A stretch of 35,838 bases of DNA from Amycolatopsis circi (lineage in GTDB: Bacteria; Actinomycetota; Actinomycetes; Mycobacteriales; Pseudonocardiaceae), in NCBI RefSeq assembly GCF_003385235.1, contig NZ_PQIA01000104.1, forward strand, positions 1 to 35,838, given 5' to 3'. Positions 1 through 11,947 of the stretch are shown here, piece by piece. A program made the position numbers and the translations under genes. The stretch's first letter is position 1; each line of letters begins with the position of its first letter. Below the pieces are notes generated by a model, which was not told the DNA's origin, did no database searches, and saw nothing but the letters and a program-made list of their open reading frames with translations.

Positions 1-37
1 GGGCGGGCCGTGTCGTACCAGGCCTGTTGGCGGGGTG

Positions 38-85
38 GCTCGTGAGTGCCTATCCCGGTTAGAACCGGGATTGCCACTCACGAGC
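38..85. terminator. Long hairpin at the 3' end of the chorismate mutase gene
   Basis: Two 23-nt arms (38-60 and 63-85) pair with two mismatches around a 2-nt centre. The outer arm reads GCTCGTGAGTG and its complement; the inner arm is TCCCGGTT/AACCGGGA. It overlaps the stop codon of the minus-strand gene ending at 78, so it can fold at the end of that transcript. No T-run follows on either strand, so its role as a terminator is inferred. Confidence 0.5.
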
Positions 86-527
86 GCCGCTGGGCCAGCG
101 TGCGGTAAGCCGTCCGGAGTGGGTCCTGCTTCAGCTCGTCCGGCGTTTCCGGCGGCGCGAGGGGTTCCGGGCCAGTCTCGGCGAGCCGGTTCAGCAGAGC
201 GACCGTCAGACCGTCCAATTCGGCCCGCAGCACGGACAGGTCCGGCCCGCCCTCGGGCCGCTCGCCGGGCTGCTCGGTCCAGTGCGCGAAGAGCCGGTGC
301 TGAACCTGCTTGCTGGCCGCGATCTGATCTTCGAGGAAGCTGGCCGCGAAGTCTGGGTCGAGGCCGATCTCGCGGGCGAGGCCGCGGACGCGCGCCAGTT
401 CCCGCTGCTCGCGGACAGGATCGTCGACCGGCCGCCCAGCCCCGAACTTCGCGGCGGCGACCTGCTCGCTGATCGCCAGCCTGCGCAGGACGAGAGCGGA
501 AAGCGACGCGTCGGGTTCCGGCATCAT
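78..527 (-). CDS. AroQ-gamma type chorismate mutase, apparently cytoplasmic
   Basis: This 149-residue all-helical protein should convert chorismate to prephenate, the branch step to Phe and Tyr. It aligns over most of its length with the secreted M. tuberculosis mutase as I remember it: RRLAISEQVAAAK near residues 15-27, a V-D-D-P-V-R-E segment at 34-40, and FLEDQIAASKQVQHRLFAHW at 64-83. Likely active-site residues are Arg15/16, Lys27, Asp36, Arg39, Glu66 and Gln68. The start is the first of two adjacent ATGs at 527, because GGGAGG lies 5 nt upstream of it. The open frame continues upstream to a stop near 628 but encodes no hydrophobic segment, so no signal peptide is possible. Family members of this subclass are usually exported. 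It is divergent from rpoB. Confidence 0.82.
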   Translation of the reverse strand: MMPEPDASLSALVLRRLAISEQVAAAKFGAGRPVDDPVREQRELARVRGLAREIGLDPDFAASFLEDQIAASKQVQHRLFAHWTEQPGERPEGGPDLSVLRAELDGLTVALLNRLAETGPEPLAPPETPDELKQDPLRTAYRTLAQRRS

Positions 528-1322
528 GCGCACCTCCCGGGAGTTCGGCCCCGCCCAGTTGATCACCGGGACCGTGCCGCTGCCAACCGCCGCTTCCCGC
601 CGGACGCAACACCGAATGCCAGGGACCTAAGGCGGCGCTGTGGGTGCGGTTCGAAGTGCCTGTCCTGGTCGTGGGGGTTTGCTGTCCGTGAGGGGAACCC
701 TGAGGGACTCAGAGTCCCTCAGGGTTCCCCTCACGGACGCGCGGAAGCGGCTAAGTGGGCATGGGTCGGGCATTTCGGCGGCAGGGGCGTCCTTTGTGGA
801 CGGTCGGTAGGCGTGAGGTCGCGCCGCTTAAGTCCCTGGCATTGCGCGCAACCCCTGCCCGGGGGGCCCGGAATCCGGGTTCGAGCTGCCCGAAGTTCCC
901 CTATTCCGTTCTGCCGCTCGGCGCCCGGCCGCTCGCGCAATGTGATCCATCCCGCGCCCGCCGCGCCGGGCGGGAAACCGCTTCCGGAACCGCTCGCGGG
1001 GCACCGACCTGCACCGCCGCCGCACCGACCTGCGCGGCGGCTCGCGAGTACCCAGCGGTAACCGGGATGCCGGACAAGACGGTCACCCTGCGCTGTCCCC
1101 CTTCGACGCTGCGCCAACCGGCGGGACCGCCGCGCGGCATCTTGACTCCAAAGCCGCGTGGGTTCACGCTTACTGCCAACGGTCACGGCCGGGGAACGCG
1201 AACCTTGCGGGAGGGGCGCGAAAACCCGGGCGAACCGGGAGCCGAAGGACGCAGTGAAGCTCAGGGAGACGCACTGCCCCAAGGTGACGCGATGCAGGCT
1301 GGGCCCCGTCGGGAGCGCCCCC
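528..1322. other. Gene-free stretch between chorismate mutase and the rpoB promoter
   Basis: No frame here has convincing protein composition, a ribosome-binding site or a recognisable family. The only clear structures are the palindrome at 684-738 and the promoter-like motif that begins just after this stretch. A TTGACT at 1142-1147 has no good -10 partner at 16-18 nt. Confidence 0.6.
684..738. repeat. Perfect 55-nt palindrome, copy 1 of a three-member family
   Basis: Two 27-nt arms (684-710, 712-738) are exact reverse complements around a single A at 711. The outer ends read GTCCGTGAGGGG and CCCCTCACGGAC; the core is GAGGGACTCAGAGTCCCTC. The copies at 16549-16599 and 20605-20671 share the outer CCGTGA and the GAGGGA-centre-TCCCTC core. 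It lies between two divergent genes, so it is not placed as a simple terminator. Confidence 0.9.
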
Positions 1323-1351
1323 TGGACAGACCGCGTCATGGGGGCTAGACT
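1323..1351 (+). promoter_or_regulatory. Probable rpoBC promoter
   Basis: A TGGACA hexamer (1323-1328) and a TAGACT hexamer (1346-1351) are separated by exactly 17 nt, close to the housekeeping-sigma consensus of actinobacteria. Transcription would start near 1358, leaving a leader of about 130 nt before the rpoB start at 1487. A second -10-like TAGGAT (1396-1401) lies downstream without a clear -35. Inferred from sequence only. Confidence 0.62.
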
Positions 1352-1486
1352 GCTTCTTTGCGCTGCCCTCTTTCAGGCTGCCCGGAGCCGGTAGTTAGGA
1401 TAGTGGGCACACGGCACCCCTGACAGTCCGCGACAGCTGTTGCCATCGCGGCTGCTCACCGCTCATTGTCCCCGGAAGGACGCATC

Positions 1487-4990
<3,504 letters not shown>

Positions 4991-4999
4991 TTCGGTGTC

Positions 5000-5032
5000 G
5001 AGCCGGGATCTGCCTCCCGCGGATCCCGGCTC
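5000..5032 (+). other. Hairpin between rpoB and rpoC
   Basis: Perfect 11-bp stem: GAGCCGGGATC at 5000-5010 pairs with 5022-5032 around an 11-nt loop. No T-run follows, so it is more likely an RNA processing or stability element than a full terminator. Function is inferred. Confidence 0.55.
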
Positions 5033-5080
5033 CACCGCCGACCCCTCCTCTAGCCGAATCAACCCCAAGGGGATCTAGAC

Positions 5081-8000
5081 GTGCTGGACGTCAACTTTTT
5101 CGATGAGCTCCGGATTGGCCTCGCCACCGCCGACGACATCCGTCAGTGGTCCTTCGGCGAGGTCAAGAAGCCGGAGACCATCAACTACCGGACCCTCAAG
5201 CCGGAGAAGGACGGGCTCTTCTGCGAGAAGATCTTCGGTCCGACCCGGGACTGGGAGTGCTACTGCGGCAAGTACAAGCGCGTCCGGTTCAAGGGCATCA
5301 TCTGCGAGCGCTGCGGCGTCGAGGTCACTCGCGCCAAGGTGCGCCGTGAGCGGATGGGCCACATCGAGCTGGCCGCGCCGGTCACCCACATCTGGTACTT
5401 CAAGGGCGTTCCGTCGCGCCTTGGCTACCTGCTGGACCTGGCGCCCAAGGACCTCGAGAAGATCATCTACTTCGCGGCCTACGTGATCACCGGCGTGAAC
5501 ACCGAGCTGCGGCACAACGACCTGCCGACCCTCGAGAACGAGATCGGCGTCGAGCGCAAGAACCTCGAGACGAAGCGCGACTCCGACATCGAGGCCCGCG
5601 CGCAGAAGCTGGAAGCCGACCTCGCCGAGCTGGAGGCGGAGGGCGCGAAGTCCGACGTGCGCCGCAAGGTCAAGGAGGGCGGCGAGCGCGAGATGCGCCA
5701 GCTGCGCGACCGCGCCGGCCGCGAGCTGGACCGCCTCGAGGAGGTCTGGACGACCTTCACGAAGCTCGAGCCGCGTCAGCTGATCGCCGACGAGCTGCTC
5801 TACCGCGAGCTGATCGACCGGTACGGCGAGTACTTCACCGGCGGCATGGGCGCCGAGGCGATCCAGAAGCTGGCGACCGAGTTCGACGTCGCCGCCGAGG
5901 CCGACAACCTGCGCGACACCATCCGCAACGGCAAGGGGCAGAAGAAGCTCCGCGCGCTGAAGCGGCTCAAGGTCGTCGCCGCGTTCCAGGCGACCGGCAA
6001 CGACCCGCGCGGCATGGTGCTCGACGCCGTCCCGGTCATCCCGCCGGACCTGCGCCCGATGGTGCAGCTCGACGGCGGCCGCTTCGCCACGTCGGACCTG
6101 AACGACCTGTACCGCCGCGTGATCAACCGCAACAACCGGTTGAAGCGGCTGATCGACCTCGGCGCGCCCGAGATCATCGTCAACAACGAGAAGCGGATGC
6201 TGCAGGAGGCCGTCGACGCGCTGTTCGACAACGGCCGCCGCGGCCGTCCGGTCACGGGCCCGGGCAACCGGCCGCTGAAGTCGCTGTCCGACCTGCTCAA
6301 GGGCAAGCAGGGCCGGTTCCGCCAGAACCTGCTCGGCAAGCGCGTTGACTACTCCGGCCGTTCGGTCATCATCGTCGGTCCGCAGCTGAAGCTGCACCAG
6401 TGCGGTCTGCCGAAGGACATGGCGCTCGAGCTGTTCAAGCCGTTCGTCATGAAGCGGCTGGTCGACCTGAACCACGCGCAGAACATCAAGTCCGCCAAGC
6501 GGATGGTGGAGCGCTCGCGGCCGCAGGTGTGGGACGTGCTCGAAGAGGTCATCACCGGCCACCCGGTGATGCTGAACCGTGCGCCGACCCTGCACCGCCT
6601 CGGCATCCAGGCCTTCGAACCGCAGCTGGTCGAGGGCAAGGCCATCCAGCTGCACCCGCTGGTCTGCGAAGCGTTCAACGCGGACTTCGACGGCGACCAG
6701 ATGGCGGTGCACCTGCCGCTGTCGGCCGAGGCGCAGGCCGAGGCCCGGATCCTGATGCTGTCGGCGAACAACATCCTGTCGCCGGCCTCGGGCCGTCCGC
6801 TCGCCATGCCGCGACTGGACATGGTCACCGGTCTGTTCCACCTGACCCGGCTGAACGAGAACGCCGAGGGTGCGGGCAACGCGTACTCCTCGCCCGCCGA
6901 GGCGATCATGGCGTTCGACCGCAAGGCGCTGAGCCTGCACGCCCCGGTCAAGATCCGCGTCACCGACCGTTCGCCGGCGAAGGCCGACGAAGCGGCGCTC
7001 GCGGAAAAGGGCTGGGAGCCGGGCAAGGCGTGGCTGGCCGAGACGACGCTGGGCCGCGTGCTGTTCAACGACCTGCTGCCGGCGGACTACCCGTTCATCA
7101 ACGAGCCGATGCCGAAGAAGCGGCAGGCGGCCATCGTGAACGACCTCGCCGAGCGGTACTCGATGACGCAGGTCGCGCAGACGCTGGACAAGCTCAAGGA
7201 CGCCGGTTTCTACTGGGCGACCCGCTCGGGCGTCACGGTCGCGATCTCGGACGTGCTGACCCCCGTCGGCAAGAAGGCCATTCTCGACGAGTACGAGGGC
7301 AAGGCCGACCAGGTCGAGAAGCGCTACCAGCGCGGTCAGCTGTCCCACACCGAGCGCAACAACGAACTCGTCAAGGTGTGGACGCAGGCGACCGAAGAGG
7401 TCCACAAGATCATGGAGACGGCGCTGCCGGACGACAACCCGATCGCCATGATCGTGAAGTCGGGCGCGGCGGGCAACATGACGCAGGTCCGTTCGCTGGC
7501 CGGTATGCGTGGTCTGGTGTCGAACCCGAAGGGCGAGTACATCCCGCGCCCGATCAAGGCGAACTTCCGTGAGGGCCTGTCGGTGGCGGAGTACTTCATC
7601 GCCACGCACGGCGCCCGGAAGGGTCTGGCGGACACCGCGCTGCGTACCGCGGACTCGGGTTACCTGACCCGTCGTCTGGTGGACGTTTCGCAGGACGTCA
7701 TCGTCCGCGAGGTCGACTGCGGCACCACGCGCGGCATCATGATGCCGATCGGCGAGGACCTCGGCGACGGCAAGGTCGTGCGCGACCAGCACGTCGAGAC
7801 CTCCGTGTACGCGCGGAACCTCGCGACGGACGCGGTGGACGCCAAGGGCAACGTCGTGCTGAACGCGGGCGACGACGTCGGCGACCCGGCGCTGGACAAG
7901 CTCATCTCCAGCGGCATCACCAAGGTGAAGGTCCGCTCGGTGCTGACCTGCGAGTCGGCGGTCGGTGTGTGCGCGACCTGCTACGGCCGTTCGATGGCGA

Positions 8001-8992
8001 CGGGCGAGCTCGTCGACGTCGGCGAGGCGGTCGGCATTGTCGCCGCCCAGTCGATCGGCGAGCCGGGCACGCAGCTGACGATGCGTACGTTCCACCAGGG
8101 CGGTGTCGCCGGTGACGACATCACGACCGGTCTGCCCCGTGTCACCGAGCTTTTCGAGGCTCGCGTGCCGAAGGGCAAGGCTCCGATCGCGGACGTCGAC
8201 GGCCGCGTGCGGATCGAGGAGAGCGAGCGGTTCTGGAAGATCACCCTGATCCCGGACGACGGGTCGGAGGAGATCGTCTTCGACAAGCTGTCCAAGCGGC
8301 AGCGGCTCGCGAACACCCCGAGCGGCCCGCTGGGCGACGGCGACCACGTCAACGTCGGCCAGCAGCTGCTCGAAGGCACGCCGGACCCGCACGAGGTCCT
8401 GCGCGTCATGGGCCCGCGCGAAGCGCAGATGCACCTCACGGACGAGGTCCAGAAGGTGTACCGGGCGCAGGGTGTGTCGATCCACGACAAGCACATCGAG
8501 GTCATCGTGCGGCAGATGCTGCGCCGCGTGACGATCATCGACTCCGGTGCCACGGACTTCCTGCCGGGCGAACTGCCCGAGCGGACGAAGTTCGAGGCGA
8601 CGAACCGGGCCGCGGTCGCCGAGGGCGGCGAGCCGGCTTCGGGCCGTCCGGTGCTGATGGGCATCACGAAGGCGTCGCTGACCACGGACTCGTGGCTGTC
8701 GGCGGCCTCGTTCCAGGAGACCACGCGAGTCCTGACCGACGCGGCCATCAACGGCCGCTCGGACAAGCTCGTGGGCCTCAAGGAGAACGTCATCATCGGT
8801 AAGCTCATCCCGGCCGGTACGGGCATCAACAAGTACCGGAACATCCAGGTGCAGCCGACCGAAGAGGCGCGGGTCGCGGCGTACGCGATCCCGTCCTACG
8901 ACGACGGTTACTACACCCCGGACGTGTTCGGTTCGGGCACCGGCGCCGCGGTTCCGCTGGACGACTACGACTTCGGTCGCGACTTCCGCTGA
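5081..8992 (+). CDS. rpoC: RNA polymerase beta' subunit
   Basis: This is the 1303-residue catalytic beta' subunit. The start is GTG at 5081 after an AAGGGGAT site, giving MLDVNFFDELRIGLATADD, nearly the same N-terminus as the mycobacterial protein. The N-terminal zinc site is Cys60, Cys62, Cys75 and Cys78. The Mg-binding signature NADFDGDQMAVH has its aspartates at 535, 537 and 539. The second zinc site is Cys880, Cys957, Cys964 and Cys967. A charged helical insertion around residues 155-210 (repeated Glu/Arg/Lys/Ala) matches the actinobacterial lineage insert. The C-terminus has the conserved VLMGITKASL and ENVIIGKLIPAGTG blocks. Length and all landmarks are intact. A strong terminator follows 18 bp downstream. 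Confidence 0.98.
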   Translation: MLDVNFFDELRIGLATADDIRQWSFGEVKKPETINYRTLKPEKDGLFCEKIFGPTRDWECYCGKYKRVRFKGIICERCGVEVTRAKVRRERMGHIELAAPVTHIWYFKGVPSRLGYLLDLAPKDLEKIIYFAAYVITGVNTELRHNDLPTLENEIGVERKNLETKRDSDIEARAQKLEADLAELEAEGAKSDVRRKVKEGGEREMRQLRDRAGRELDRLEEVWTTFTKLEPRQLIADELLYRELIDRYGEYFTGGMGAEAIQKLATEFDVAAEADNLRDTIRNGKGQKKLRALKRLKVVAAFQATGNDPRGMVLDAVPVIPPDLRPMVQLDGGRFATSDLNDLYRRVINRNNRLKRLIDLGAPEIIVNNEKRMLQEAVDALFDNGRRGRPVTGPGNRPLKSLSDLLKGKQGRFRQNLLGKRVDYSGRSVIIVGPQLKLHQCGLPKDMALELFKPFVMKRLVDLNHAQNIKSAKRMVERSRPQVWDVLEEVITGHPVMLNRAPTLHRLGIQAFEPQLVEGKAIQLHPLVCEAFNADFDGDQMAVHLPLSAEAQAEARILMLSANNILSPASGRPLAMPRLDMVTGLFHLTRLNENAEGAGNAYSSPAEAIMAFDRKALSLHAPVKIRVTDRSPAKADEAALAEKGWEPGKAWLAETTLGRVLFNDLLPADYPFINEPMPKKRQAAIVNDLAERYSMTQVAQTLDKLKDAGFYWATRSGVTVAISDVLTPVGKKAILDEYEGKADQVEKRYQRGQLSHTERNNELVKVWTQATEEVHKIMETALPDDNPIAMIVKSGAAGNMTQVRSLAGMRGLVSNPKGEYIPRPIKANFREGLSVAEYFIATHGARKGLADTALRTADSGYLTRRLVDVSQDVIVREVDCGTTRGIMMPIGEDLGDGKVVRDQHVETSVYARNLATDAVDAKGNVVLNAGDDVGDPALDKLISSGITKVKVRSVLTCESAVGVCATCYGRSMATGELVDVGEAVGIVAAQSIGEPGTQLTMRTFHQGGVAGDDITTGLPRVTELFEARVPKGKAPIADVDGRVRIEESERFWKITLIPDDGSEEIVFDKLSKRQRLANTPSGPLGDGDHVNVGQQLLEGTPDPHEVLRVMGPREAQMHLTDEVQKVYRAQGVSIHDKHIEVIVRQMLRRVTIIDSGATDFLPGELPERTKFEATNRAAVAEGGEPASGRPVLMGITKASLTTDSWLSAASFQETTRVLTDAAINGRSDKLVGLKENVIIGKLIPAGTGINKYRNIQVQPTEEARVAAYAIPSYDDGYYTPDVFGSGTGAAVPLDDYDFGRDFR

Positions 8993-9010
8993 ACCTCGCG
9001 TAGCTGAACG

Positions 9011-9045
9011 AAAAGCCCCCGGTCCTCGTGACCGGGGGCTTTTTC
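9011..9045 (+). terminator. Intrinsic terminator of rpoBC
   Basis: AAAAGCCCCCGGT (9011-9023) pairs with 9031-9043 around a 7-nt loop and is followed by a T-run on the plus strand. The A-run on the left arm makes it potentially bidirectional. It sits just after the rpoC stop. Confidence 0.93.
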
Positions 9046-9108
9046 GTCGCGGTGCGTAGCGGGTCCGGAGACGGTACTTGTACGGTCGCGGGCTTCCTTC
9101 GGCTGGCT

Positions 9109-9114
9109 TAAATT
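9109..9114 (+). promoter_or_regulatory. -10 element of a leaderless-type promoter
   Basis: TAAATT ends 7 nt before the GTG at 9122, the spacing expected when transcription begins at the start codon, as is common in actinobacteria. No Shine-Dalgarno sequence lies before the GTG. No good -35 was found. Confidence 0.5.
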
Positions 9115-9121
9115 CGCGCGC

Positions 9122-9760
9122 GTGGCTGATGTCGTGCCGTTCACGGACAACTTCTCGGATCTCTCCAACGCCCAGGGCTACCAATTCGAGTTCCGTTGCG
9201 AGCGCTGCGGAAACGGATACCGCTCAGCGTTCCAGCGGGACGCGATGGAGACCGGACGCAGCATGTTGCGCGCGGTGGGCTCCTTCTTCGGCGGGACGCT
9301 GCAGCAGCTGAGCAGCTCCGCGGACCAGTGGAAATACGACCGAGCGACGAACTCGTCGGCGAAGGACCGCGCGCTGACCGCGGCGGTCGAGGAGATCACC
9401 CCGCGCTTCCGCCAATGTCGCGGTTGCAGCGACTGGATGTGCGCGGATCAGTGCTGGAACGAGGAAATCGGCCAGTGCCTGCGCTGCTCGCCGATCGTGG
9501 CGGAGGAGATCTCGCGAGCGCAGGCGGCGGCGCAGCGGGATCAGATCTGGGACCAGGCACGCGGGAAGAACTGGACCAAGGACCTGGATCTGGGCACTCG
9601 CGCGAAACTCACCTGCCCGGACTGCGGGGTGAAGGTGAACGGCGGGAAGTTCTGCACGGGGTGCGGGAGTTCACTGGCCCCGACTGTCCATTGTGGAGAG
9701 TGTGGGAAGGAATCCAAGGCGGGGGCGGTGTTCTGCTCGGATTGCGGACACCGGCTCTGA
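9122..9760 (+). CDS. Multi-zinc-ribbon protein of unknown function
   Basis: A 212-residue soluble protein with no signal peptide or membrane segment. It carries repeated CxxC knuckles: Cys26/29, Cys99/102 with Cys107 and Cys111, Cys119/122, Cys165/168, Cys178/181, Cys191/194 and Cys205/208. The last four pairs form two tandem zinc ribbons (CPDCG...FCTGCG and CGECG...FCSDCG), typical of 'double zinc ribbon' domains. The central region (about 40-95 and 125-160) is helical and charged. It most likely binds protein or nucleic acid through the ribbons, but no function can be assigned. The start at GTG 9122 is supported by the -10 motif 7 nt upstream rather than by a ribosome-binding site. It converges on the membrane protein gene ending at 9775, with a 14-bp gap. 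Confidence 0.85.
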   Translation: MADVVPFTDNFSDLSNAQGYQFEFRCERCGNGYRSAFQRDAMETGRSMLRAVGSFFGGTLQQLSSSADQWKYDRATNSSAKDRALTAAVEEITPRFRQCRGCSDWMCADQCWNEEIGQCLRCSPIVAEEISRAQAAAQRDQIWDQARGKNWTKDLDLGTRAKLTCPDCGVKVNGGKFCTGCGSSLAPTVHCGECGKESKAGAVFCSDCGHRL

Positions 9761-9774
9761 CTCTGGCCCCTGAG

Positions 9775-10215
9775 CTACGAAATCTGCGGGGTGAGAGTCT
9801 TGCGCTCCTTCCGGACTCGGCGCGGCGTGCTGGGGAAGTAGGTGCGCTTGATCAGGAAGAGCCCCGGCAGAACCCAGATCAGCGAGCCAAGGAGATCGGT
9901 GACCGCATAACGCGAGCCGAAGCTGGGTTCGTCGGTCGAGTCGACGCGCTTGACCCAGCTCTGCTGGCACCAGCCCCGCCAGGCGAGCAGCGCGGCGACG
10001 ACCAGCGGTACGCCGTACCAAGCCAGCGGCGACACGGCCATGCTGGCGGAGAACCAATACAGCGTGGTGAAGGAAACCGTTATCCCGCAAAGGGTGTGGA
10101 ACACCGCTGCCAGGATCGCGCTACGGCGTTCGGCCCAAGAGGCTATCCAGAGCAGAACGAACGCCAGTGCGTAGCCGCCGAAGAAATAGTCAGGGACAAT
10201 CAGCTCGTCCGTCAC
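9775..10215 (-). CDS. Small four-helix membrane protein, shortened paralogue of the upstream gene
   Basis: A 146-residue protein with about four hydrophobic segments and a basic C-terminal tail (RRVRKERKTL). It matches both ends of the 492-residue protein encoded just upstream. The first about 100 residues share GGY, TTLYW, a W-R-x-x-W-x-K/R-R stretch and EPxFG; the last about 45 share GLxxxKxTYxPxxxRRVRK. The central soluble part of the larger protein is absent. The start is taken at GTG 10215, which gives VTDELIVPDYFFGGY colinear with the paralogue and has an AAGG about 8 nt upstream; a longer reading to 10314 adds only Arg-rich, unlikely sequence. No known family was recognised. It is last in the type VII-associated gene set. 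Confidence 0.75.
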   Translation of the reverse strand: MTDELIVPDYFFGGYALAFVLLWIASWAERRSAILAAVFHTLCGITVSFTTLYWFSASMAVSPLAWYGVPLVVAALLAWRGWCQQSWVKRVDSTDEPSFGSRYAVTDLLGSLIWVLPGLFLIKRTYFPSTPRRVRKERKTLTPQIS

Positions 10216-10335
10216 GCGGCGACCTTGTCTGTCGAGATTTTCGCGGGTCTCTCTCGAATCGCGAGCCCGCCTTTGTCGGTGGCTTCCCTTGACTTGCCGA
10301 GCGCGGTCGAGCACTTCATGACAAATTCTGCTGGC

Positions 10336-11814
10336 TCAGGCCGTAGCCAGGGCCTCGCGCGTCTTCCGGACCCGGCGCGACGCCCTCGGCCAGTAGGTCG
10401 CCTTGACGATCAGCAGACCGAACAGCAACGGGAACAAGCAGGTGAAAATGACTCCCTGCGCGGCCTTGCTGCTCTCGAAGATCGGGCTCCACCACAACGG
10501 TCCGAGCTGAACCTTGACGATGTCGCCCACTTCCGGCATTTCCTCGGACCATCGGGTGGTAGCGGTGGATGCGGAGCCGTCGAATACGTAGGTGCCGCGG
10601 ACTCGAGCGGCGGAGCCCCCGGTGCACTTCCCCGAACTTCCACGACAGACCGGAGCGGCACCGCGATCGATCCAGGTCACCTTCAACTCGACCTCGGTGC
10701 CCTGTCCGTTCATGACGAGAAGCGAATTGCTCATCGCGAGGACGGCACTGATGATCATGACCGCCGCGATCAACGAGCGCATCGCCAGCGAAGTGGACGT
10801 GACCGGCTGCCGGTCCAGCGCTTCCCGGCGGCGGTTCAGCTTGGTCCGGATGAGCCCGGCCCGTTTGCCGTACCACGCGTCATAGCTTGTTTCGGCGCGC
10901 GCGGTCATCCGGCGAAATTCAGCTGCTTCAGTGCTGTTCCACCGGCTGGGCGAGAGCACCGCGGCGAGCAAGGCGAGCCGCCTGCCGTTGCCGAGCATTC
11001 GCTCTTCGGTCAGCCCGCCCGCTTCCGCGGTCCACATCGCGTCGTGGTCGAACACGACCTCGTGCACCCGGAACCACAGATCGGCCATGATCATCTCGCG
11101 GATCTCTCCGGTGAGCACCTGGCGGGCGAACTCCGGGTCGCTGGTGGTCACCTCGAACCGCCGGTCGAAGTCCGGATCCAGTTCGAACGCCGCCAGTTCC
11201 TCGCCGGGCTTCGGCGCACCGGCCTGGTTGCGGGTGATCTTGGCGTCTTCGAGCGGAGTGAAGTGTTCCGGCTCGAAGGCCTTGGTCCGCGGGCTGATCA
11301 CCAGGGCGGGTCCGGTGGGGATCCGCAGCTCAACGAGGGTGTAGATCCCGTCGACCTGATTGGCGACCGAATCGAGCAGGCCGTCCGGCGCGCCGGACGA
11401 GTACTCGACGCCCAGCAGCCGGTGCCCTTGGTGCCCGAACTCCGCGATGCTGCGGGTCTTCGGACGATCGGGTTCGGTGATCGCGACGGTGCGGCCCTGC
11501 CGGGGAACAACCCCGAAAGTCGGCTCCCCGACGGCACCCAGCCGTCGGATCCAGAACCGTTGCCGGAAAATCCGCCAGACCGCGAACCCGGCCATCGCGA
11601 TCGGAATGCACACCCAGCCGATGGCCGGACCGCTGCTCTCGGTCCCGGCGGTCAGCCAGTACAGCGTCGTCCCGAACAGCGCGGCGACGCTGAGTGCTTC
11701 GCAGACGACGGTCTTGACCACGCTGCGGCTCTCGAACCGGCCGGCGAGCAACAGCAGGAGCAGTGTCAAGACGTAGCCGCCGACGATGTACCAGGGTTCG
11801 AGCAGTGCTGCCAT
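10336..11814 (-). CDS. Membrane protein of unknown function in the type VII-associated set
   Basis: A 492-residue protein. Three hydrophobic segments lie in the first about 85 residues, a soluble domain spans about 90-340, a fourth segment lies near 345-370, a small extracytoplasmic-looking domain with two cysteines (VCRGSSGKC) spans about 375-445, and a final segment lies near 450-472 before a basic tail (RRVRKTREAL). The start is ATG 11814 with AGGAG 9-10 nt upstream. The soluble part contains an acidic/aromatic stretch (FEVTTSDPEFARQVL) but no catalytic motif that I recognise. A 133-bp gap separates it from the WXG-type gene upstream. It could be a scaffold or chaperone-like membrane partner of the neighbouring secretion substrates; this rests on position only. 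Confidence 0.8.
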   Translation of the reverse strand: MAALLEPWYIVGGYVLTLLLLLLAGRFESRSVVKTVVCEALSVAALFGTTLYWLTAGTESSGPAIGWVCIPIAMAGFAVWRIFRQRFWIRRLGAVGEPTFGVVPRQGRTVAITEPDRPKTRSIAEFGHQGHRLLGVEYSSGAPDGLLDSVANQVDGIYTLVELRIPTGPALVISPRTKAFEPEHFTPLEDAKITRNQAGAPKPGEELAAFELDPDFDRRFEVTTSDPEFARQVLTGEIREMIMADLWFRVHEVVFDHDAMWTAEAGGLTEERMLGNGRRLALLAAVLSPSRWNSTEAAEFRRMTARAETSYDAWYGKRAGLIRTKLNRRREALDRQPVTSTSLAMRSLIAAVMIISAVLAMSNSLLVMNGQGTEVELKVTWIDRGAAPVCRGSSGKCTGGSAARVRGTYVFDGSASTATTRWSEEMPEVGDIVKVQLGPLWWSPIFESSKAAQGVIFTCLFPLLFGLLIVKATYWPRASRRVRKTREALATA

Positions 11815-11947
11815 GTCCGCGGCTCCTGTGGGCTGCTCTTCGGCACCCGGGTGAAGAGGTTTTGTGCTGTGGCAGGGCGAGGGTAGTACGCGCCGAACAG
11901 GTTTGCTGCCGCGTGCGACACAGGACCGGAGACCTCAGCGCGGCCGG

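Noticed and set aside
684..738. Insertion-sequence ends
   Set aside because: No transposase gene or flanking direct repeat is visible; the two arms are directly joined.
731..1339. Protein gene in the rpoB upstream region
   Set aside because: Several overlapping frames are open, but all are Arg/Pro/Ala-rich, lack a ribosome-binding site and match no family.
10215..10314. Longer N-terminus for the small membrane protein
   Set aside because: The extra residues are Arg-rich and not shared with the paralogue; the GTG at 10215 gives a colinear start.
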